Below, one piece after another: positions 16,921-23,435 of a stretch of 24,699 bases of DNA. The DNA lies in assembly GCA_002691265.1 (NCBI GenBank), contig NZHJ01000005.1, positions 1-24,699 on the forward strand, read 5' to 3'. How positions within the stretch are numbered: the stretch's first letter is position 1; every line of letters starts with the position of its first letter. The translations under genes and the position numbers were made by a program. The DNA is from Flavobacteriaceae bacterium (GTDB taxonomy: Bacteria; Bacteroidota; Bacteroidia; Flavobacteriales; Flavobacteriaceae). The notes beneath the pieces were generated by a model that made no database searches, was not told the DNA's origin, and saw only the letters and a list, made by a program, of their open reading frames with translations.

Positions 16921-18327
16921 TCATTGATTAAAACCAATAAGATGTAATTTATTTTTAGCTCTTGTTACAGCTGTATATAGCCATCTTAAAAAATCTTCAT
17001 CCATACCATTTGGTAAGTATGGATATTCCAGAAATATTGATTCCCATTGACCGCCTTGTGACTTGTGACATGTAAACGAATAAGCAAATTTAACCTGAAG
17101 AGCATTAAAAAAACTATTATTTTTTACAGCTAAATGTCTTTTATATTTTGTTTTTACATTCATATAGTCTTTTAAAATTTCTTGATATAACTTATTCATT
17201 GTATTAAAATCTAACGCGGAACTATTTATGTATAATGAATCGAGAATTAAAACAGTTTCCAAATGATCGATTTTTGGATAATCTACCATTGAAATTTTTA
17301 CCTCCGCAAATTTAAATCCATAAAGATGTTTGATATTGTGAATTTCTTCTATTTTAATTATGTCTCCATTTGCAATAAATCCAATATCTCTTTTATTATT
17401 CAGCCAAAAATAGTTGTTCTTGATAACCATTAATAAATCACCAATATTTATTGTGTTATCGTTGTTTAATATTTTATCTCTTACGGCTTGATTATAAAGA
17501 TTAGCTCTTTTATTTGACCTTACAATTAGAGCAGTTTCGTCTAGCCCGTATATAGTGTAGGAATCTTGGATTAAATTCATTAAATGTTCTCCATCTTCAA
17601 CATGAACAATATCATTAAAGGGATCAAAATTAAAGCTTATATCATCATAAAAATCATTTTCAATTTTATTTCTTATTGATGTGGCATAAGAAAGGATTCC
17701 TGATTCTTTTTCTTGTCTAACAACATCTATAAGTTCAATTGCTGTAGTTTCTTTATTATACTCTTTTTCTAAATAATCCCTATCAAGAGCATATGAAATT
17801 TTTGAATTTACTGGAGGTAATTGAGCAGTATCGCCAATTATTAATAACTTACACTTAAATCCTGAATAAACATATTTTACTATGTTATCAAGCAAGGATT
17901 GTGAAAATAAGCCGATTCCATCATTTCTGCTAGTGCTAATCATTGAAGCCTCATCAACAACAAATAATGTGTTCTTATGCTTATTTACTTTTAGTTTAAA
18001 TTCTAAATTTCCAGAAAAATTATTTTTTGTAAAAAAAATTTCTTTATGAACAGTAAAAGCTTCTTTATTACAATAGGAAGAAATCACCTTTGCTGACCTT
18101 CCAGTAGGAGCTAATAGAATAACACTTTTTTTTATTTTCCATAAATTTTTGACAATATTCGAAATTATGTATGTTTTTCCTGTTCCCGCATATCCTTTTA
18201 AAAGGAAAATTTCATTTTTTCTCTTACTGTGTATAAAAGTAATTATTTTGTCAAGAGCTAATTCCTGGTTTTGATTTAATTGATTTTGGAGGTTTTTTTT
18301 TATTATTTCTGAGAGATTAGCCTCCAT
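16921..18327 (-). CDS. RecD-like superfamily 1 DNA helicase (AAA_30/UvrD_C_2 type)
   Basis: This 468-residue SF1B helicase has Walker A GYAGTGKT at 45-52 and Walker B VVDEAS (D125, E126). A GDTAQLPPV motif III follows, with conserved arginines in LIVRSNKRA. C-terminal motifs are FTCHKSQGGQW and LYTAVTRAK, the UvrD_C_2 fold. It is much shorter than RecD2 (over 700 residues) and lacks the long N-terminal helix-hairpin-helix region. It is a stand-alone 5'-3' helicase of the type common in Bacteroidetes, with no recB or recC nearby. Its precise role in repair or replication is not known from sequence. It leads the operon with kdsB and the acyltransferase. Confidence 0.9.
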   Translation of the reverse strand: MEANLSEIIKKNLQNQLNQNQELALDKIITFIHSKRKNEIFLLKGYAGTGKTYIISNIVKNLWKIKKSVILLAPTGRSAKVISSYCNKEAFTVHKEIFFTKNNFSGNLEFKLKVNKHKNTLFVVDEASMISTSRNDGIGLFSQSLLDNIVKYVYSGFKCKLLIIGDTAQLPPVNSKISYALDRDYLEKEYNKETTAIELIDVVRQEKESGILSYATSIRNKIENDFYDDISFNFDPFNDIVHVEDGEHLMNLIQDSYTIYGLDETALIVRSNKRANLYNQAVRDKILNNDNTINIGDLLMVIKNNYFWLNNKRDIGFIANGDIIKIEEIHNIKHLYGFKFAEVKISMVDYPKIDHLETVLILDSLYINSSALDFNTMNKLYQEILKDYMNVKTKYKRHLAVKNNSFFNALQVKFAYSFTCHKSQGGQWESIFLEYPYLPNGMDEDFLRWLYTAVTRAKNKLHLIGFNQ

Positions 18328-18348
18328 TTTACATTTAAATTAGAATAT

Positions 18349-18376
18349 CAAATATATAAATGTTTTTTGTTGTCAA
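18349..18376 (-). promoter_or_regulatory. Promoter of the helicase-kdsB-acyltransferase operon
   Basis: On the minus strand TTG (18376-18374, within TTGAC) is followed after 17 nt by an exact TATATTTG -7 box (18356-18349). This lies 21 nt upstream of the helicase ATG at 18327. Spacing is slightly short of the usual 19-23 nt but acceptable. Confidence 0.6.
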
Positions 18377-18402
18377 TGATTTTTACAAATAAAAAAAAAT
18401 TG

Positions 18403-18410
18403 TAGTTTTG
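18403..18410 (+). promoter_or_regulatory. Candidate -7 box for the plus-strand operon ending in rsmD
   Basis: TAGTTTTG at 18403-18410 is an exact TAnnTTTG, 25 nt before the ATG at 18436. No TTG is found 19-23 nt upstream; the matching position has TTTAC. It shares a 108-bp divergent region with the helicase promoter. Confidence 0.45.
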
Positions 18411-18435
18411 TTAATCTCGAAAACACTGATAAACA

Positions 18436-19173
18436 ATGATGAAAATCCTTCTTTTCTTGTCTCCATTTATTGCAATTGGAATAGTATACTACATTAAAAC
18501 TAGAATGCAAGATAAACACAAACCTTATGTATTAGGAAGTTTATGGATACTAATTCTGATATTTGCTTCCCTTCTCTTTACTTCTATTTATAATGAGATA
18601 AAATTTGATGAGGTAAAAAATGCCAGATATCAAGTAGTAATAAAAAATCTAAAAGATATTAGGGATACTCAACTTGCTCACAGGACAGTAAAAGGTGTAT
18701 TTCAAAATAATTGGGATAGCTTAGTCAAATTTGTTGAAATTGATTCCTTTATCATTACTCAAAGAAGAGACTCTAGCGTTCTTGACAAAGAAATGACAAA
18801 AAGATATGGTGGGGTTAAAACTTACAAGGATATTGTCATTGTTGATACATTAGGATTTGTTTCTGTGAAAGACTCTTTATTTGGATTTGATAATAGATAT
18901 AAAACAATGATGTACGTTCCATTTTCAAAAAATGATGACACAAAATTTGAGCTTAAGGCAGGATTTTTAAATCAAAATGGTATTGATATACCTGTATTTG
19001 AAGCATTGGTTAAAAAGAGAGTTATTCTTCATGACCAATCATTAAATCTTATTTTAAAAGAAAATCAGGTACAATCAGTTGATGGAGTTAACGGAGCTTC
19101 TTTAAAAATTGGATCAATGGATGAAGTAAACACCAATGGTAATTGGCCAAAAAACTATTCAAAAGATAAATAA
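18436..19173 (+). CDS. Conserved membrane protein of unknown function, pseudopilin- or PilN/O-like
   Basis: This 245-residue protein has two hydrophobic helices (about residues 3-20 and 33-53) followed by a soluble part of about 190 residues. After the second helix comes NARYQVVIKNLKDIRDTQ, then AHRTVKGVFQNNWDSLVKF. This reads like the helix-plus-loop that follows the membrane helix of pseudopilins and similar secretion proteins. I do not recognise a named family. The next gene overlaps it by 38 nt and looks like an actin-fold protein of the DUF3822 type, so the two may form a membrane/cytosol pair. The start could be either ATG of MMK; the first is taken. Any link to pili is inference. Confidence 0.75.
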   Translation: MMKILLFLSPFIAIGIVYYIKTRMQDKHKPYVLGSLWILILIFASLLFTSIYNEIKFDEVKNARYQVVIKNLKDIRDTQLAHRTVKGVFQNNWDSLVKFVEIDSFIITQRRDSSVLDKEMTKRYGGVKTYKDIVIVDTLGFVSVKDSLFGFDNRYKTMMYVPFSKNDDTKFELKAGFLNQNGIDIPVFEALVKKRVILHDQSLNLILKENQVQSVDGVNGASLKIGSMDEVNTNGNWPKNYSKDK

Positions 19174-19963
19174 TTCAGTTAACTATAATAATAGCTCATC
19201 TCTGGTCATTCATATAAATGATAACTGGGTGGTTTTTTGTTTGTTCAGTAAAACCAAGTTGATTGATCTAAATAAGGTAAATTTTTTACACGAAAAGAAA
19301 TCTGCATTTATATTAAAGACTATAAAAAAATATTTGAAATCATTTTCAAAAAAAAACACTCCTATTAAGGTAAAGCTCATATATTACAATAAATCATCTG
19401 CACTGGTTCCTCACTATCTATTTGATGACAAAAATTCCTTAAATTATTTAAAATATAACACAAGAATTCAAATAAATGATTTGGCTGCAAATGATTTGAT
19501 TTTAGAAGATCAAATTAATAATGTATATATTCCCTATACGGATATCAACAATTATATTTTTGAGAAATTCAAGGCATTTGATTTTTATCATTATTCATCC
19601 GTTTTACTTGAAAAGCTTTCAAATGAACTTACAGATAACTTTTCACAGAAAGTTTTTTTAAATATTAATAACAGTTTTATTGATATACTATATTTTAAAA
19701 ACAAACAATTAATATTTTTTAATTCGTTTGATTATAAATCTAAGGAAGATATACTCTATTACCTACTATTTACTTTTTTAGAATTAAGTCTAAACCCTGA
19801 TAATATTCATTTAGTATGTTGTGGTCTTATTGATTTGGATTCTGAATTATACGTGCTTTTGTATAATTATATTCGAAACATTGAATTATTAGAATTTCAA
19901 GAAATTGAAGGAATTGAATCTAATATTCTAAAGTCAAATGTTTTGTTAAGTAGTTTTCAATGA
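19136..19963 (+). CDS. DUF3822-family protein, probably actin-like
   Basis: This 275-residue protein of the DUF3822 type is usually found next to rsmD in flavobacteria. It has a first beta-rich unit (LVIHINDNWVVFCLF, about residues 23-37). A second unit with KVFLNINNSFIDILYFKNKQ starts at about 178, followed by a helix and IHLVCCG. This alternation resembles the two halves of actin/PilM-fold ATPases. I see no strict phosphate-binding DxG motif, so ATP binding is unsure. The ATG at 19136 lies inside the previous gene (38-nt overlap). It is the only ATG before the conserved region, so it is kept with some doubt. Its stop overlaps the rsmD start as ATGA. Confidence 0.75.
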   Translation: MVIGQKTIQKINNSVNYNNSSSLVIHINDNWVVFCLFSKTKLIDLNKVNFLHEKKSAFILKTIKKYLKSFSKKNTPIKVKLIYYNKSSALVPHYLFDDKNSLNYLKYNTRIQINDLAANDLILEDQINNVYIPYTDINNYIFEKFKAFDFYHYSSVLLEKLSNELTDNFSQKVFLNINNSFIDILYFKNKQLIFFNSFDYKSKEDILYYLLFTFLELSLNPDNIHLVCCGLIDLDSELYVLLYNYIRNIELLEFQEIEGIESNILKSNVLLSSFQ

Positions 19964-20502
19964 GAATAATTTCTGGAAAATTTAAAGGAAGAAGAATCAA
20001 GATTTCAAAGAATTTACCCATTCGCCCTACTACTAATCTTGCAAAAGAAAGCATATTCAATATAATTTCGAATAAAATTGATTTTAATAGCTTAAAAGTT
20101 CTTGATTTATTTACAGGATCTGGAATGATAGGCTTAGAGTTCATTTCAAGAGGTTCTGATGTAACTTTCGTTGAAAATAATATTAAGTGTGTTAAACACG
20201 TTTCTAACACATTGAATATTCTTAGTCTTAATTCAAAAATAATTAATAAGGATGTTTTTAAATATCTTATAAATTGTGATGATAAATATGATTTAATCTT
20301 TGCTGACCCACCGTATTCTCTTAAGATTGAAAACTATGAGAAATTGATTAAGTTAAGTACAGAAAATACACTAAAAAATTCTAATGGGTTATTTATTTTA
20401 GAACATTATAAGAAAAATGATTTTAGTCAACATTATAATTTTTTTGAAATGCGCAGCTATGGTGATTGCTCTTTTACATTTTTTAAACAAAAAAGCGGGT
20501 AA
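19960..20502 (+). CDS. rsmD: 16S rRNA (guanine966-N2)-methyltransferase
   Basis: This 180-residue RsmD methylates G966 of 16S rRNA using S-adenosylmethionine. It opens with MRIISGKFKGRRI and has RPTTNLAKESIFNII. The SAM-binding motif is DLFTGSGMIGLE (D49 to G55 and on), and the catalytic DPPY is at 116-119. Length is normal. The start overlaps the DUF3822 stop by 4 nt. The last codons AAA AGC GGG TAA form the left arm and loop of a hairpin terminator (20491-20513), so the gene ends inside its own terminator. Confidence 0.95.
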   Translation: MRIISGKFKGRRIKISKNLPIRPTTNLAKESIFNIISNKIDFNSLKVLDLFTGSGMIGLEFISRGSDVTFVENNIKCVKHVSNTLNILSLNSKIINKDVFKYLINCDDKYDLIFADPPYSLKIENYEKLIKLSTENTLKNSNGLFILEHYKKNDFSQHYNFFEMRSYGDCSFTFFKQKSG

Positions 20503-20513
20503 TACCCGCTTTT
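20491..20513. terminator. Bidirectional hairpin terminator of rsmD and rnpB
   Basis: The plus strand has AAAAGCGGGT, then AAT, then ACCCGCTTTT, a near-perfect inverted repeat with GC-rich core GCGGGT/ACCCGC and A/T tails on both sides. Read on plus it ends the rsmD operon. Read on minus it follows the RNase P RNA 3' end, and the minus strand continues with a T run (20496 down to about 20489). It is the only strong intrinsic terminator I see in the window. Confidence 0.85.
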
Positions 20514-20806
20514 CAGTGAATCTATAAGCCGAATTCTGTACTTTTTTAAAAGTTCTTGTCATTTATCTTGATATATAGTTACCTATATATTCTAGCTGCC
20601 TACCCTCCAACATTGAACGTACAATTCTCAAAAGCTGGTTTACATGGCATTTCACCGCACAGAGTTTACATGATTTCACTACAGCATTACCTGTACATTC
20701 TTTCTGTTGCACTTTTCCTAACCTTTCAGTTGATGGCCGTTAACCATTGTGCTGTACTGTGGTGTTCGGACTTTCCTCTATATAATAGCGACAAGACGAT
20801 TCACAC
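20514..20806 (-). ncRNA. rnpB: RNase P RNA (M1 RNA, bacterial type A)
   Basis: This is the catalytic RNA that trims the 5' ends of tRNAs. The minus strand carries the conserved 5' core GAGGAAAGTCCGAACACC (20778-20761) and the GAGGGTAGGCAGCTAGA segment (20607-20591). AGATAAATGAC follows, then the 3' core ACAGAATTCGGCTTATA (ending at 20523). Helix P1 closes the molecule: GTGAATC (20804-20798) pairs with GATTCAC (20522-20516). At about 290 nt it is small for the class. P15 forms as CCAGC (20638-20634) with GTTGG (20611-20607), and the loop between has no GG. Ends are set from P1 and the terminator, so they are good to a few bases. This RNA fills the roughly 350-nt gap between rsmD and dnaX. Confidence 0.96.
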
Positions 20807-20808
20807 TG

Positions 20809-20816
20809 CAAATATA
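20809..20816 (-). promoter_or_regulatory. -7 box of the rnpB promoter
   Basis: The minus strand reads TATATTTG (20816-20809), an exact TAnnTTTG. It lies a few bases upstream of the P1 helix where transcription should start (about 20806-20804). No TTG is visible 19-23 nt upstream, where the sequence is TTATG. The position relative to the RNA 5' end makes the call fairly strong. Confidence 0.6.
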
Positions 20817-20852
20817 TGAATGTTAATATATATACATAATTAAAAGATTTAT

Positions 20853-20886
20853 TTGACAAAAAAATCTTGTCATTTTCCTATATTTA
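20853..20886 (+). promoter_or_regulatory. dnaX promoter
   Basis: TTG at 20853-20855 (within TTTGACAAA) and TATATTTA at 20879-20886 are 23 nt apart and fit the Bacteroidetes -33/-7 pattern with one mismatch. Transcription would start near 20891. This argues against the in-frame TTG at 20853 or the ATG at 20889 as the dnaX start and favours the ATG at 20913. Confidence 0.5.
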
Positions 20887-20912
20887 GGATGACATTTAAT
20901 TCTCTAAATGAT

Positions 20913-22535
20913 ATGAGTAATTTTTTGGTTTCTGCAAGAAAATACAGACCTATTAACTTCAAAGATGTTGTTGGTCAGGAAACAATTACAACTACTCTAA
21001 AAAATGCTATTACAAATAATAAGTTAGCTCAAGCGCTGTTATTTACTGGCCCAAGAGGTGTAGGAAAAACAAGTTGTGCTAGGATTGTTGCAAGAGAAAT
21101 AAACGGTTTTGAAATCAATGATGATAATTCTTATAATATTTTTGAGCTGGATGCTGCATCTAACAATGGAGTAGAAGGAATTAGAAATCTAATTGATCAG
21201 ACCAGGATTCCACCTCAAACCGGCAAGTATAAAGTTTATATTATTGATGAAGTACACATGCTGTCATCTGGAGCATTTAATGCTTTTTTGAAAACTTTAG
21301 AAGAACCACCTGCTCATTGTATTTTTATTCTAGCAACAACAGAAAAACACAAAATTATACCAACAATTCTTTCAAGATGTCAAATTTATAATTTTAAAAG
21401 AATAACAAATAATGATATAGTTAAACATCTTAAAAATATTTGTGAATTAGAGAAAATAGAAAGTGATGATGATGCATTAATTCAAATCGCTAACAAATGT
21501 GATGGAGCTATGAGGGATGCGTTACAACTTTTTGATAAAGTTGTTGGTGTCAATAAAAAAATAACCTCAGAAATGGTCTTAGAAAATCTCAATACTGTAA
21601 GTTTTGAAAATTACCTAGAGATTATAAGTGCTATAAAAGAAAAAGACATCCCAAACTTAATCAATCTTACCAACGCAATACTAGATATGGGTATTTCGGG
21701 TGACTTATTAATCTCAGGCATCTCGTCATTCTACAGAGACATTTTGGTTAGCAAAAATGAATCATCTCACAAACTTTTAAATTATGATGAGTCTAAAGTT
21801 AAAATTTTGATTGAATTGGGGTCAAAGATTGATTATAACACCATTATTGAATATTTAAATATACTTAATGAGGCTGAAATAAATTTTCAAAAAAGTTTAA
21901 ATCAAAGGTTATTAATTGAATTAACGGTTTTAAAAATTTCATCACTTGAGCTTGACGACAAAAAAAAAAAATTTAAATATCAATTAATACCAGTATCAAA
22001 TTTTCAGAATCAAGTATTTAGGGAGCACCAATCAAAAGTTAAAATACAGAAGAAAAAAAAACCAATTGCAAACATAAATGCTGAAGAGTTTGAAACCTCT
22101 ACCCTTTCCCTTAAAAGTTTGGAAAAGGAAAAGTCAGAAATTGATCATAAAGTAGTAGATGATGAAATTTATGATGAAAAAAATATTTCACTTGAAGATA
22201 TAATTGAGATATGGGATGAATACGCTAAAATTCAAGAAGACAAAGGAAAGTATAATATAGCATCAATTCTAAGAATTTCAACTCCTAGTTTTGAAAAAAA
22301 CACAATCATATACACTGTCCCAAATAACACAACATCATTGGAAATTGACTTAGAAAAACAACAATTACTTTTATTTTTTAGAACAAAGCTAAAATCAAAA
22401 ATAAATTTAACTGTAAATGTTGACAAAAAAATAGAAAATAAAAAAGCATACACTAACAAAGAGAAATTTATGCTACTAAAGGAAAAAAACCCTTTAATTA
22501 ATAATTTAAAAAATGAATTTAAATTGTCTATCTAA
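20913..22535 (+). CDS. dnaX: DNA polymerase III subunits gamma/tau
   Basis: This is a 540-residue DnaX, the motor of the clamp loader that opens and loads the beta clamp at replication forks. It has Walker A GPRGVGKT at 46-53, DEVH at 112-115, and the SRC arginine-finger motif with R155. The collar domain III extends to about 350, followed by a lysine-rich linker and a C-terminal tau region. The four zinc-binding cysteines between Walker A and the ELDAASNNGV segment of E. coli DnaX are absent, as is usual in flavobacteria. The start at 20913 (MSNFLVSARKYRP) is the family start; earlier in-frame codons overlap the promoter. A run of 12 A encodes K350-K353 and may cause slippage. The end overlaps the convergent Ppx gene by 8 nt. 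Confidence 0.95.
   Translation: MSNFLVSARKYRPINFKDVVGQETITTTLKNAITNNKLAQALLFTGPRGVGKTSCARIVAREINGFEINDDNSYNIFELDAASNNGVEGIRNLIDQTRIPPQTGKYKVYIIDEVHMLSSGAFNAFLKTLEEPPAHCIFILATTEKHKIIPTILSRCQIYNFKRITNNDIVKHLKNICELEKIESDDDALIQIANKCDGAMRDALQLFDKVVGVNKKITSEMVLENLNTVSFENYLEIISAIKEKDIPNLINLTNAILDMGISGDLLISGISSFYRDILVSKNESSHKLLNYDESKVKILIELGSKIDYNTIIEYLNILNEAEINFQKSLNQRLLIELTVLKISSLELDDKKKKFKYQLIPVSNFQNQVFREHQSKVKIQKKKKPIANINAEEFETSTLSLKSLEKEKSEIDHKVVDDEIYDEKNISLEDIIEIWDEYAKIQEDKGKYNIASILRISTPSFEKNTIIYTVPNNTTSLEIDLEKQQLLLFFRTKLKSKINLTVNVDKKIENKKAYTNKEKFMLLKEKNPLINNLKNEFKLSI
21960..21971 (+). other. Poly-A(12) slippage site candidate within dnaX
   Basis: Twelve consecutive A encode four lysines (residues 350-353), directly after D349. 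This is the longest homopolymer run I found in any coding sequence of the window; others reach 9. If one A is added, or the ribosome slips back one base, the frame reads Lys-Lys-Lys-Lys-Ile then TAA, giving 354 residues. If one A is lost, the stop comes eight codons after D349, giving 357 residues. Either product would keep the AAA+ and collar domains and lack tau, like a gamma subunit. Confidence 0.5.
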
Positions 22536-23433
22536 GCAGTTGACCTTCATTTTTATTTAAATGAATATGTCTTATAACTCCATCTGCTAATCCAATTCTT
22601 GGGACTATGAACGATTTTGATTTTGAATATTTTAATGACTTCAAATATATATTTATAGCCGGAATTATAACATCTGCTCTATCCGCATTTAATTGAAGCT
22701 TAAAAATCCTGTCTTCAAAAGACATGCTCTTTACAAGCAAATTGATTTCTTCTAATTCATTAATGCTGATTACTTCATTTATATTTTTTTTAGAAATTTT
22801 TAAAATTTTACTGGCATTTCCACCTGAACCTATAACAACAATATTTTTATAAAGATTAGAATTATTTTCAATCCAGTTTTTAAAATTATGCCACGAGATG
22901 TCTTTAGTAATATTATTTAAAGTCCTTACTGTTCCAATTTTAAATGATTTTGTATCAATGATTTTGTTTTTAGAAATTAGATTTAACTCAGTACTTCCGC
23001 CTCCAACATCAACATACAGGTAATTATTTGTTAAATTTTCAATACTATTTAAAAAAACATTAGCAATCATTAATGCCTCTTTTTTTCCTGAAATTAAATC
23101 AATTTTAATGTTTAATTTTTTAAAAATATCTTCAATAATTTTAGTTGAATTCACTGCCTCTCTCATTGCAGAGGTTGCTACTGCCTTAAACATATAAACC
23201 TCATGAATTTGCATTAAAATTTTAAAAGCTTTTAAGGTTTTTTGAAGTTTTTTTAATTTCTTATCTGAAATTTTTCCTTTAGAAAATACATCCTCACCCA
23301 ATCTTAAAGGAACTCTAACAAGACTTATTTTTTTAAATTTTGTGTCGGTTTTATTTATCCTAATGCTTGTAATGAGTAATCTAACAGCATTGGATCCTAT
23401 ATCAATTGCTGCTAGCTTATGTATATTTTTCAT
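22528..23433 (-). CDS. Ppx/GppA-family phosphatase (exopolyphosphatase-like)
   Basis: This 301-residue ASKHA-fold enzyme removes terminal phosphates from polyphosphate or from pppGpp. It has phosphate-1 motif AIDIGSNAVRLL (D11), SGKKEA with the likely catalytic E119, and phosphate-2 motif VDVGGGSTEL (142-150). It ends near residue 300 and so lacks the C-terminal HD-like domain of the longer E. coli Ppx and GppA. It is of the short type found in Bacteroidetes. Which substrate it prefers cannot be read here. The ATG lies 2 nt after the pdxH stop, so it is the last gene of the rnz-pdxH-ppx run. Its stop overlaps the dnaX end. Confidence 0.9.
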   Translation of the reverse strand: MKNIHKLAAIDIGSNAVRLLITSIRINKTDTKFKKISLVRVPLRLGEDVFSKGKISDKKLKKLQKTLKAFKILMQIHEVYMFKAVATSAMREAVNSTKIIEDIFKKLNIKIDLISGKKEALMIANVFLNSIENLTNNYLYVDVGGGSTELNLISKNKIIDTKSFKIGTVRTLNNITKDISWHNFKNWIENNSNLYKNIVVIGSGGNASKILKISKKNINEVISINELEEINLLVKSMSFEDRIFKLQLNADRADVIIPAINIYLKSLKYSKSKSFIVPRIGLADGVIRHIHLNKNEGQLLR

Positions 23434-23435
23434 AC

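Noticed and set aside
20556..20819. Open reading frame of 87 codons on the plus strand between rsmD and dnaX
   Set aside because: It runs antisense through the RNase P RNA, whose conserved core sequences explain the region fully.
20853..20912. Longer dnaX start at TTG 20853 or ATG 20889
   Set aside because: The TTG is the likely -33 promoter element and the ATG lies about at the transcription start; the extra residues do not resemble the DnaX N-terminus.
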